A program made the translations under genes and the position numbers. Positions 1 through 10,639 of a stretch of DNA of 64,000 bases are shown here, one piece after another. The notes below the pieces were generated by a model, which saw only the letters and a program-made list of their open reading frames with translations, was not told the origin of the DNA and made no database searches. Source of the stretch: Gigaspora rosea (lineage: Eukaryota; Glomeromycota; Glomeromycetes; Diversisporales; Gigasporaceae); assembly GCA_003550325.1 (NCBI GenBank), contig QKWP01000030.1, positions 621,243 through 685,242 on the forward strand, in the 5' to 3' direction. Every line of letters starts with the position of its first letter. Within the stretch, counting starts at the first letter, position 1.

Positions 1-108
1 AAAAAAATTGTATAAAAATCATCAATTTTCGTTTAGAAAATTTGTATAAAAATCATTAATTTTCATTTAGAAAATTTGTATAAAAATCATCAATTTTCAT
101 TTAGAAAA
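1..108. repeat. 34-bp tandem repeat, three copies
   Basis: Three consecutive copies of a 34-bp unit with core TTGTATAAAAATCATCAATT, differing at one or two bases, run from the first base of the window. They lie just before the decayed tnp2 transposase and probably belong to the subterminal region of that CACTA element, since this family often carries short subterminal repeats. More copies may lie to the left, outside the window. Confidence 0.8.
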
Positions 109-239
109 AAGCTATTGTCTTTTGAAAATTCCATCTATATTAATTATTAAAATGTCATCAAGAAAATGATCGCTTTCGTCTTTATTAAATGAAGAAGGTG
201 TATCATAACCACCACAAAAAAATACGAAACAAAGAAGAA

Positions 240-3171
240 AGGTTATATGTAATTGCGATAAGTGCAATGGATCGCTTGTCGATTATAGAACGAAAGTTGT
301 TCATGAAAGTAGGATACAACAACCACCAAAAAGACAAAGTTCGGCATTATTGCCACAAGAATAAGAAGAAATGGGTGGTCCAAGTTCACAAAATTTAATG
401 GAAGAAATTGAAGAAATTGAAGAAGTTACTGACACTCCAGTGTCTGATGTGAATGAATATATTTTTAAGCCCAGAGTCAGAAATCCGGCGTTAAATAGGG
501 TTATGTCTTTTAATATTGATTACGAATATTTGGCAGGTAAAGAGTTTGGTTCAAATTCAGCAGTTGAAGATGAGTTTGATGAACACTTGATGTGTATACC
601 GAAGATGACAACTTTTCTGAAACTAGCACTGAATCTGATGAAAGTTCTGACGATAGCGATAATGTTTTCAAAGACTATTCGGCGCCCGATTTTGAAATGC
701 CATGAGAACCCAAAAATGGCATAACAACAATTAATTTACATGGATACTTTTATGGATCATGAACTTCAAAATACAGTATAATATATCAGAAGGTGCAATT
801 GAAGTGCTTTTAAAGTTTATGAAGTTAGTACTAATTGTAGTTGGTGGTATTGAATTTAACAACTTTCCTACATCCAAGTATAAAGTGAACAAAGAACTTG
901 GATTGTCTGACGAATTTATTAGTTTTGTGTCATGTCCTAAATGTTATAAACTATACAAGGAGGAAGAAGTAATAAAGTTTAAGCATAATAACCAGGTGTC
1001 GATTATGAGTTGTACCCATATAGAATTTCCTAATTCGAAAATTAGAAAAAACAAGATTTGTAGCACCAATTTATCAACGCAATCTAAGTTGTTAGATGGA
1101 AAGATCGTAAATCAACCAGAGTTGATTTTTCCTTACAGCCCAATTAGATACCAATTGGATAACATGTACTAGCGTCCAGGTTTTAAGAATAGTCTTCAGC
1201 ATTGGGTAAATCATTCAAGCTTCGATGATATTTTATGCGATATTTATATGGTGAAATTTGGAAAACCTTTAAAGATGGACCATTCGGCGAAGATTCGGTG
1301 CTATTTTTCTGTAATGAAAAGGCAGATTCACATTGGGAATTGATAGTAAACCTTGATTGATTTCAACTATTCGATGGTGTATCGCATAGTACTAGTATAT
1401 TATATGCATCTATTGCGAATCTGCCACGTGACATTTGATTTAAGTGTGAAAGTATGTTAGTTTTAGGCATATTACCTGGGCTGGATGAAGTGAGTTTGCA
1501 TAAAATAAACCATTATCTTTCCCCAGTTGTTGACGAATTAGAGTCCCTTTGGCGTGGTATGGTACTAAATTCAATAGCCGAGTTTTCAGAAGGAAGAACA
1601 ATTCGTGCTACTTTGATAGTAATTTTATATGATATTCCAGCTGCTCGAAAGTTATATGGGCATATATCGGCATTAGTATCATATCATCGTTGCGAAAAAA
1701 GTGCTAATTATGTTAACAGATATTTTAATTTCAGCAGTATGCAAAATATGGATGAATGGTTCGTTCAAAAAGATTAGCAGAACATCAGGAAAAGGCTCTT
1801 AAATGGAGATATTTTAGTTCTGATGCTGAAAGAAAGCATTTTGTAAAAGGCAATAAAGTTCGATGATCAGAATTACTTCGTCTAAATTATTTTAATTATA
1901 TTCATCATGTTATCATTGATCCTATGCATTGCCTTTTTTGGGCATTGCTAAGTGGATTGTTAAGCGAATATGGATCGACGAAGGCATATTGATCCAAAAT
2001 ATGCTTACACAAATTCAATCCAAGGTGAATAGGATACAAGTTCCATCAGATATCGGCTGGATTCCAGGGAATGTGAGCAGTGGAGATGGATTTTTGAATT
2101 TTACAGCTGATCAGTGGCGAATTTTTTTTACAATTTATGCTACTGTTGTTCTCTGAGAACACCTTTCGAATGATAATTGGCAAATTTTAACACAATTTGT
2201 AAAAATTTGCCAGATCTTAGTATCCAGAATAATAGAGCGCGACCTAATGAATAAAGCTCACGAAAGGTTAATTAATTTGATAAAACTTATAGAAAGAAAA
2301 TATGGGCCTGAAAAAATTACTCCTAATCTACATTTTTCGCTACATTTATGTGAATGTGCACAGGATTATAGTCCACTATATTCCTTTTGGTGTTTTTCAT
2401 TCGAAAGGATGAATGGAATATTAGGGTCTTTGCCGAATAGCAATCAAAATATAGAACCTGAATTAATGCGAAGACTAATGAATGATAGTCGCATTGTTAG
2501 CTTAACAGCTGCATCTGAAGTGGAAGGGCTGGAATTGTTGCCAAATCGATCAGAAGTAGGGTCACTTTTGGATGCAAATCAGTTTTCTTCTGATGAAATG
2601 CGTAGATTTTATTTAATATGTATAATATTCAAAAATCAGTTATTACTGGTTCAGAACGATTTCCTGGTGAGTTATTACCACCTCAACGGCAAAAGTTAAT
2701 AATTCCTACCAATTTATTGGACTTGCTAGTAGAATATTATACTGCAACTTATGAAAATTTGAGTTTTAGAAAACCTTTTGCTGACAATCTTGATGACTCA
2801 ATAATTGTTCTTAACCAGGCAGACCAATATGGAAGATGCAGAATAGGATCAGAAATATTTGGTTCTGACATGTCTTCTCAGCATGCAAAAAGTTCGTTTG
2901 TTTTGGCCCGGTTTGTGAATCAAGATGAAAGTATTGTTTGTATCCTGAACAAGTTCAATATTTCATTAGTCATTCAGTAAATCAGCCGAATGGGTTTATT
3001 GAACACAAATTGGCATACATCAAATGGTATAAGCCTGTAAGTTCAGCAGCAACTCGATTTCATTTTAGCAGCAATGATGATGCCGAAACATGTAATGTCA
3101 AACTTTGGGATACTCAATTTTATCCGATTTGTCGTGAATGCATTATTCCGGTACATAACATTTTTAGTTAA
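240..3171 (+). pseudogene. CACTA transposase (tnp2 family), broken
   Basis: A single ancestral transposase reading frame is recognisable across this stretch in shifting plus frames. In order there is: a cysteine-rich N-terminus near 249-270 (CNCDKCNG); an acidic linker; a second cysteine segment (SCPKCYKLY, about 935) ending in the family-like segment IRYQLDNMY followed by RPGF; the tnp2 core (1180-2160), which includes MLVLGILPGLDEVSLHKINH, SALVSYHRCEK and FTADQWRIFFTIYATV; a DUF4218-like block (2247-2570) with YSFWCFSFERMNGILGSLPN; and a C-terminal domain (about 2700-3171) ending in CIIPVHNI. The frame is interrupted many times: a stop after DNMY at 1170-1172, frame changes near 1240-1330, and more stops near 1360, 1780, 1865 and 2155. 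It cannot encode an active transposase. The last stop is at 3169-3171. In life this enzyme would cut and move CACTA elements in the nucleus. Confidence 0.85.
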
Positions 3172-3687
3172 TTTATAACATTCAAGTATAAAATATCAGA
3201 TAGATAAAATTCTCGAGAATATTTAGCTATAATTCTTTTAAATTGTAATTTAATATTTAACATATTTAATCTAAATTTAGTAATTAATAATGCAATTTTT
3301 AAACTATTTTTACTGATTTTTTAATTTACATTGCCTTATATTGTTTACAATCGATTGCAATCATTCAAGTTCACATCGATAAAATCATATCAATATCCAT
3401 CTTATTTAAAAATTTCTTTGATATATGCGAATTATATGCTTTATTTAACAAAACTTATACAAATTGTTAAAATAGCCGAAATTATATGATTTATATAATT
3501 TATAAAAACGATAAGATTCGGCTGCTGATTTTTTCTATTTTTGCCAATTTTTGACGATTTTTATTTATAAAAATCAGCAAACAAATATATATTATACCAA
3601 ATTTGCTTTTTAAACATTCGGTTATAGCTAAATATTAATCGATTTCTCTCTTTTAATGCTGATTTGTATACGAACCTTGTAGTGCTG

Positions 3688-4090
3688 AATTTTGATATTT
3701 CGACTAGTGCTTTTGAATATTCTCTAATTTATTAAAAGAAGTCCACACAACAATTACATCTTTATATTCTGTAGATTTCTTTAATACAATCATTAATATT
3801 CTTATTTCCATATTCCATCCTTGCATGGTTTTCTGAAGGTCCATATACCTTAAGTTTATTATTCTTTTTAAAAGAACTCACTAAAAAAATGACGAACTTA
3901 AGAAACCACGATGAACCTATCGAAAAAATCCTCTAAAAATACTAACTTACTTAAAGCACTGCAAAAGACTACAAAGAATCAAAAGCAATATACCGAAGGT
4001 TAGTGAATTTAAAAAAACCCCGGACAACAAAATATGAAAAAAATAAAAAATGGCTAAGCTACCCGAATTGCACGACATTGTGAACCCTAA
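3688..4090. other. AT-rich spacer, no gene seen
   Basis: Between the CACTA right end and the 12-bp minisatellite there is AT-rich sequence with no open frame resembling a protein and no clear inverted repeat. Confidence 0.5.
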
Positions 4091-4230
4091 TCCAAGGCTT
4101 CAACAATGGCTCCAACAATGACTCCAACAATGACTCCAACGATGACTCCAAGGCTTCAACAACAGCTCCAATGACAACTCCAATGACAGCTTCAATGATA
4201 GCTCCAACGATGGCTCCAACAACAACTTCT
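4091..4230. repeat. 12-bp minisatellite (CAACAATGACTC type)
   Basis: About ten diverged copies of a 12-bp unit, consensus CAATGACTCCAA, lie in tandem. A start codon at 4107 would give a short Met-Thr-Pro-Thr repeat peptide of about 20 residues, but nothing upstream or downstream supports a gene. I read it as a minisatellite. Confidence 0.75.
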
Positions 4231-4716
4231 TAAAGAGAAAAAAAATCTATTTATTAAATAAAGCAAAAAAAACAAGCGCAAAAAAAAAAACAAATGATTA
4301 TCAAAAGAATAATCATAGTTTATGATCACCAATCTTAAAAATGATTGGTTGATCATATAAGGGTCGCCATGGTGACAGGCCACTATTTCCTTTTTGCCAT
4401 TTTAATAAATATAATATTATATAATTTATTATATTATATTTTAATTATTATACATTTTATACAGTATCATGTTACATTACTACATCTTATTTTAACTACT
4501 TCCACACTTTGTCACATCTAATTCCATTACTATTTGTAGAAGAAAAAATAAAAAACTAACTCTATACACTTATTTTCACACACCCACAGTTAGCTTTTAT
4601 CTTTGCTTCTTTGTTTTAACTATCAGTTTTGCTTCAGCTATCTCTTTTGTTTTAACTATCACCGTTGTTTCTCTCTTTTTTCTAGTATGTTCTTGCAGGG
4701 TGGCAATCAATTAATC

Positions 4717-4995
4717 AACAATCACTTCACCAACATAATATTTCACTAACAATTATTTACCGATACGTTTATTTTACTGACAGTTTATTTCACCGAAGCT
4801 CATTTTACTGACAAAGTAATTTTTGGTCATTGTCATTAGAGTCAGGTAGAATTAGGTATATTAGGGCTAAATTAGGGTGCTTTTTGAAAAAAAAACTTGT
4901 CAGAGAAATGAACTTTGATGAAACAAACTGTCAGTAAAATGAACTTGTCAGTGAGTATTTGTCGGTAAAATGTTATGTCAGTGAAGTGATTATTG
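4717..4995. mobile_element. Foldback MITE with ~100-bp terminal inverted repeats
   Basis: The left arm (about 4717-4815) and the reverse complement of the right arm (about 4895-4995) align along about 100 bases, starting with ATCACTTCAC and containing the shared words TTTTACTGACAGTTT and CACTTCAC. Within each arm the word ACTGACA recurs. The centre is a short unrelated loop. It interrupts a region with repeated TTCTTGC words on both sides. A weaker relative with a CACCAATAATTACTTCAC-like end is seen near 8400-8650. Confidence 0.7.
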
Positions 4996-5011
4996 GCAAA
5001 ATAATACGAAC

Positions 5012-5345
5012 CCGTTCTTGCAAAGTGCTAAATAAGTTAGTGTTCTCACAAAGTGCTAAAATAAAATAAATTAATAAAAATGTTTAAAAAAAAACCAAAA
5101 AACAAAAAATGCTAAACAAAAAAATAAATAAAGTGAAACTTTGCAAAAACTTGCAAAAACTTGTGCCAAACTAAATCATCTCTTTAAAGAAGTATTCTTG
5201 GAAATTTAGAAATTGCTAGAGAAATCAGTTGTATTCTTGCAAAGTGTCAGAATTCTGAGTTGGCGCGCAAAGTCAAATTGGTGTTCTTACAAAATGCTGA
5301 ATAGTTGTTGGTTTTCTTGCAAAAGACTAGTGTTTTTGTTAAGTA
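5012..5345. repeat. Dispersed 15-bp repeat TTCTTGCAAAGTGCT
   Basis: At least five diverged copies of TTCTTGCAAAGTGCT occur in the same orientation near 5014, 5043, 5234, 5282 and 5315. They are separated by A-rich stretches. No coding frame is present. The copy near 4690, left of the adjacent MITE, suggests the MITE inserted into this repeat field. Confidence 0.5.
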
Positions 5346-7684
5346 TAAAAAAAAATTAAAAAAATAAATAAAAGAAAAAACAAAATAAAAACAAAAAACA
5401 AAATGAAAAAATCTAATTTATAAAGATCTAATCTGATCTTGTAACATTATACAAAATTTTGAAACATTTTGAAATATTTCAAAATATTTTGAAAATATAG
5501 TCCAATACATCCAATATGCCCTTAATATGACCCAGGTTACAGATATACTGATCCAGCTTGGTTTTCCAGGTCTAAAATAATTGAAAATATTTTGAATTAT
5601 TTCGAAATAAAATGTTTCAAAAATATTTTTGTGAAATATTTTGAAATATATTGCAGTTCACTAAAAGATTTCATAGGTTCACAAGATCTTTTGAAAAATT
5701 TCACTACTATAAATTTGCTAATGATATTTTACCTTAATATTATGTACATATTGAAGTGTCTCTTTAACTAATTTACAAAGTATAGTTTGTTAAGTATATA
5801 TAAGTTAGTAATAAGATTGTATTTAACAATTTCAATTATTTTAAAAGAAGTGAATTTTGTTACTGCAAATACCAATATGTATGCAATCTTTATATAAACC
5901 TACCAACTAGTGGCAATAGAGTATAGCAATAACATATGTTAAATCAGTGCTTGGTCAAAAGACTCGTTAGTAAAGTATTGTAGATTTTTTATTATCAATC
6001 TATTTGATTGTTATACAAAATTATGCATGTCATTTTATTAGGTATATATATCATATAAGTTGGCTCACTCGTAGTTTTGCTAACCCCTAGATAATATATA
6101 GTTTTGATTTACATAATGTGCCACACACCCCAACTGCATACACACCCGTAGAGTCCAAAAACTAACTGCAAAGAACTTTATACTACCACTACAGCCATAG
6201 ATTATTAACTACCCAATATATCACCCAACCAGACTGACGTTAATGATACTTGCAGGTTGAAATAAGAATTACTATATTTAGTTAATTAATTGACTAAATC
6301 GATTCCTATTCCTATTTGCAGGATCACTTAAAATAGAGTGTGAAAGAGATAGAGCAAGGCAAGTGATAGCAAAAAAACGATAGCTTTCTCTCTTTTGAAC
6401 AAAAAACCTTATGTATAAACTTTATTTCTTAACATCCACATGCCCACAACCTTCTATTCATATTCTTTCGCCCTACTTCAATATATCCTATTTACCAACA
6501 TTCATAGAAATCTAAATTTGCTAAAATTATATGCTGCAATAAAGTCAGATGATCTCACAATAGTTATTTTACTAATGAACTTAACAAAATTTGAAAGCTG
6601 TGCATAGCCACAACAAGTTTATCAAAATGAAATCCACAAAAATCAGTGATACCTAATATTATAATTGATTTAAATATACTATCCAATAATATTCAAGATT
6701 TGTACACAAATAGTTGCCTGTAAACTATATACCTTGTACTTCATACTATGTTCCTGGTATTTATAATTTTATTTTAGATCATGAGTGTAAAGAACAATTA
6801 TTAACATTAATAGGCCCATAAGTACTCACAGGTACCTGCAGGTTTTGCAAGCTGTGCTAGGTCATCAAACTTTGAGCCCTAGGGTAAGGATAAGGGCTCA
6901 GAAGTTAAACCTTTATACAGACAGGTAGGGCTAGAATATTGCCTTACTTGGCCCTACCCAACCTATACAGAGGCTTACCCTACTTCTTTAAAATTTAATC
7001 CCATTCAATATCACTTTAAAAAAAGATGTTATATTACTAATTTTATATAAAATAATTCTAAATCATATATAAAGTTTAATACAAAAATAAAAAATTTTTT
7101 AATATTAAAATAAATAAGTTTTTAAATTAGTTTTTTTAACTTCATCAAATTACCTCTTTCTACCTTATGCATATTTTTTTCTTATTCTCATCCATTTGAA
7201 TAATACCAATTATATGAGCCTATATCTGTGAATATCTTTTTAAAAAATTTATCTTCTTGTTTAAACTTCATTAGTTTTGATCCTATGATAAATCAATTAA
7301 TATACTGTAGTAAAGTAATCAATTCATGCTTTGTAACATTTGAAAATGTATACTTTGATAATTCAAATTTTAATTATAGAAAATATTTTAATCGCTTATA
7401 AGGCCACACCAATTTAATTTTCTGTTTAACATAACATTTGTAGCTAGTAGAGTAAGAGAAGAAGGGCCAAAATAAAACACAAATATATAATTGGCACAAA
7501 TACTACAATTTTATTGGTTACTAATCTTGTATAAAGTTTTGACCTACACATAGGCCATATAAAAGACTCAGGTTTTACCAATTAGGGTAAAAATTAAGAT
7601 TTTCTGAAATAGAATCTATTAATTACATTTTTTTATTTTGGTTTCTTTTTAATGACAAATGTAGGTTGTATAAGTATTAGTTAT
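5346..7684. other. Long AT-rich stretch without genes
   Basis: No convincing coding frame. Two structures stand out. One is a stretch of GAAATATTTCAAAATATTTT-like palindromic words at about 5450-5495 and 5585-5655, possibly the two arms of a worn element of about 280 bp. The other is a slightly GC-richer block at 6835-6985 with repeated GCCCTA and TACCCTA words. Nothing else was seen. Confidence 0.4.
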
Positions 7685-8025
7685 ATGGGGTGTCCCCAAT
7701 TAAAACAGCCCATATTTACATATATTTTATTTTGAGATAATGGTTTTAATCACTTGTTTTGATTTTCGGACTGATCCGGGATTAATCAAATTTCACGATG
7801 TTGATTGGTTAAAGATGGCAGGTGACTATCAAATAATCTCGTGACATATTGGCTAAACGCAGCCTCATGTAATTTTTCTTTTTACATTATCTTGATTTTT
7901 TATTATGCCAATCGACTTTCATTTATAATTAAAAAAAGTCAATCATGTCAAAATTTATATGAATCTAACGAAAACTCATTTTTCAAAAAAATGTAAATAA
8001 GCTGTTTTAATTGGGGACACCCCAT
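7685..8025. mobile_element. MITE family A, copy 1 (TIR GGGGTGTCCCCAATTAAAAC)
   Basis: The ends match as inverted repeats over about 26 bp: GGGGTGTCCCCAATTAAAAC at 7687 and its complement ending at 8023, both flanked by ATAT, which fits a TA target. The interior is non-coding. A second copy in reverse orientation lies at about 25728-26050 and matches it along nearly its whole length, and a fragment lies at 13747-13787. This shows a mobile family, not a chance palindrome. Confidence 0.85.
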
Positions 8026-8863
8026 ATACCAAATAGACTTGATTAAGCTCAAGTGATTTATTTGTTAAAAAAAAAAAATTCATTACTGGATGTTTCGCAT
8101 CCAATAACAGCTCATACACATCTAGCTTCGAATTTAACGTGCTTGCAGCCTGAGCCTCTTCGTAGTCCAGGTCAGCACATTAAATTCAAAGCCAGGTGTT
8201 TTTTTATTTGTCATGTAAAAATGATCACCCTGTTCGGATCTTTCGTCTGCCATTATTGGTTGCTATGCATCCATTAACTATAATATAATTAATACTGCAA
8301 TAAATTAATTTTAGGAGGGTTACAACCTCATTATTCTTGTGGTTTAAATCATATTGTTGATTCTTTTAAATAAAAATAAAGTAATCGACACATAATAAAT
8401 AAGTGAATCTACATCCGTATTTCACCGCCAATATTTGTAGAAAACTTAGTTTTTAGATAATTATTTTATGGGCAAGATTATTTTACAAAAGATTAGTTCA
8501 ATATATTGTACTGACAATTTTCTGTTGGTAAAATAACTTTTATGAAACGGACTTGCCCATGAATTAATCGACTGCAAATAACCTTGCCTGAAATTAAAAT
8601 TCTCTGCTAATTAAGTTTTTTGTGAAGTAATTATTGGTGAGTTGATCGAACTGAATGAATCTGACAACATTAAATAAATATTAAAGTAAAAAACACAATA
8701 AAATCGAATTAATATATCTAAATAAAATTACAATAAACGCTGGCATCATTTTGGAATTTATGTCTATCATGCGTTTATTAGTGAATCGTGAAATGACATG
8801 TGTCATTTTAGGATCAGTATCCATTTAACAATTAGTAAAAAAAAGCAAGCAGAACAATTTAGA
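8026..8863. other. Gene-free spacer
   Basis: AT-rich sequence. A small inverted repeat (AATTTAACGTGCT near 8131 against AGCACATTAAATT near 8173) and a worn inverted-repeat element at about 8400-8650, with ends resembling the 4717-4995 MITE, are the only structures seen. Confidence 0.35.

Positions 8864-8895
<32 letters not shown>
8864..8895. repeat. (AAT)n microsatellite
   Basis: About ten perfect AAT/ATA units. Confidence 0.95.
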
Positions 8896-8896
<1 letters not shown>

Positions 8897-9029
8897 GTAA
8901 AAATATTAAAAAATTAAAAAATATATAAATAAATAAAAAGCGAATAAAAATGAATTAATACAATATATGCTCACCTAAATATTAAATGATAGCTAAATTT
9001 TCATACATTAAAAGAATATATTTGAATAT

Positions 9030-9400
9030 TCATATATATTTAATTAATAATTTTTGCATTCCCCACATAGAACACATCTGCATTTGCTTTTCGGCAATGG
9101 CAGGAATGTGGTCGGGTATTTTGTCTAACCCGAATTTATTAAGAAGATAATTACTACAATGTTTTTTTTTTAAAAAAAAAAACACAAATTTACCTTTTTC
9201 CAGGTTTTTCATGACTGTCACACTCAGTCTGGTGGGTAGCACAGATTACTTCGTAAAATTTTTGGCATAAAAACTTGCATCCACAAGTTATAAGTATTCC
9301 TCAACCATAACACTATGAATGGCACATCTTGAACACTAAATTTCATCGTATAACTAATTTCAACCATGATATTAATGATTTAATTAAACTAGGATTTAGC
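9030..9400 (-). pseudogene. Cysteine-rich coding remnant, family unresolved
   Basis: On the minus strand, short stretches of non-random coding sequence occur in different frames. One has CKMCHS followed by CGCKFLCQKFYEVIC, then the last part of a 70-codon open frame with DKIPDHIPAIAEKQMQMCSM. The spacing of Cys pairs recalls the zinc-binding C-terminal tail of piggyBac-like transposases, but no catalytic segment is present. A homopolymer (T/A run at about 9160-9181) sits in the middle. I treat it as a possible transposase tail fragment only. Confidence 0.2.
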
Positions 9401-9709
9401 ATTATTGAAAGCTTTTCTTCTAATCGTAATGTCAAATATTCCTCATAATATTTTTCAGTCCAGGCAAAAAACAGACATAGAATTAAAATATAGTAGTTGA
9501 TATGTTATAATGTATGCAGATTAGCAGGTTTTTTGTTCAAACTCTAGTATAATCAGGTTGAATTGATAAGGATCAACATTTCTTTTAATAATAATTCTTG
9601 TATTTGACTGCAATGAATTATCTTTATATTTTTTTATCGCTCTAACTATAAAGCCTCTAAGTCTCAAAATAAATTCGTATTATCTGATACTGGTAAAATT
9701 TAAAGAATT

Positions 9710-9885
9710 CACCATTTTGAATGGCATGATTCGAATGCCACTCAAACCACCATTCGAGCTGCTATTCAGCGCTATTACATGACTTCGCGGACATGCATGT
9801 CCATGAAATCATATGATAGTTAATAGTATGTACGTAGTTCGAATGGTGGTTTGAATGGCATTCGAATTATGAATTCAATATGGCG
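9710..9885. mobile_element. Short MITE with ~55-bp inverted ends
   Basis: The left end, including ATTCGAATGCCACTCAAACC, and the complement of the right end, including ATTCGAATGCCATTCAAACC, pair over about 55 bp. The whole unit is 176 bp and has no coding capacity. The centre contains ACATGCATGT. Confidence 0.75.
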
Positions 9886-10639
9886 TAATAAAAGGTTATA
9901 TTATTGCATATATATGCATGTGTGACAGTATTACGAAAGATATGCTGAACAAAAGAAAGTGCGCTGCAATGAAAAATTAAAAAATAAGTTTTAAAATAGC
10001 ATATATTTGCTTAAAATTTTAATTATGTTTAGAAAAACTAGTTTAAATAAAGATTAATTACGCTATTTTAGTCATAATATTTTTGCTTATATTTATTTAT
10101 AATCGGATTTTTATTGGTTATTATATAATGTGTATTATTATTTATGCTATATAAATTTTAAAAAGGGGGTATGTTAAACAGAAAATTAATTGGTATGGCC
10201 TAATTAAGATAAATAAGGTAAGGGACGCATAGTAGTCAGAGAAAGAAAATTTAGATGTGGAAAATATCCAACGATATTATCATTTTCATAAATAAACTTT
10301 TAGTTTTAAACAATCTTAATGCTGGTTTATCAAAACTTTATAACTACTGGGATAAATGAGTTATTTTAAACAGTCTTATGCTTTTTGTTATGGACTTTCG
10401 TTATTGACATTACGGTATTACTTTACTATTATTATATTCATATTAAAAGTTTCAAGCAAATAAAATTAGAAGATTTGACAACATATTATATTATCTTAAT
10501 ATTATATGATACAATAGAATTTGATAAATACGTAAATAAGGAGTAAAAGTAGATAGGTTGATGTTCCTTATTATTTAATATTAAAAAAGGGGTAAAAATA
10601 TAAATGTAATTATTGATTTTGTAACAATAGAGAAAGTGG
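9886..10639. other. AT-rich sequence downstream of the monooxygenase gene
   Basis: No open frame with coding character. It holds the 3' flank of the minus-strand monooxygenase gene. Confidence 0.4.

Larger units (their letters stand above)
1..3684 (+). mobile_element. Decayed CACTA (EnSpm-type) DNA transposon, right part
   Basis: The segment holds a broken tnp2-type transposase (about 240-3171), AT-rich tandem repeats on its left (1-108), and a non-coding right subterminal stretch (3172-3675) with repeated TTTTTATAAAAATC-like words. At 3676-3684 the sequence CTTGTAGTG is the reverse complement of CACTACAAG, the classic CACTA terminus, which makes 3684 the likely right end. The left terminus is outside the window, so the 3-bp target duplication cannot be checked. 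Family assignment is strong from the protein; the exact right end is inferred from the 9-bp motif. Confidence 0.75.

Noticed and set aside
1-108. CRISPR-like array
   Set aside because: The 34-bp units abut with no spacers; it is a simple tandem repeat in a eukaryotic transposon.
4107-4175. Short Met-Thr-Pro repeat ORF
   Set aside because: Only the 12-bp minisatellite is translated; no promoter or exon support.
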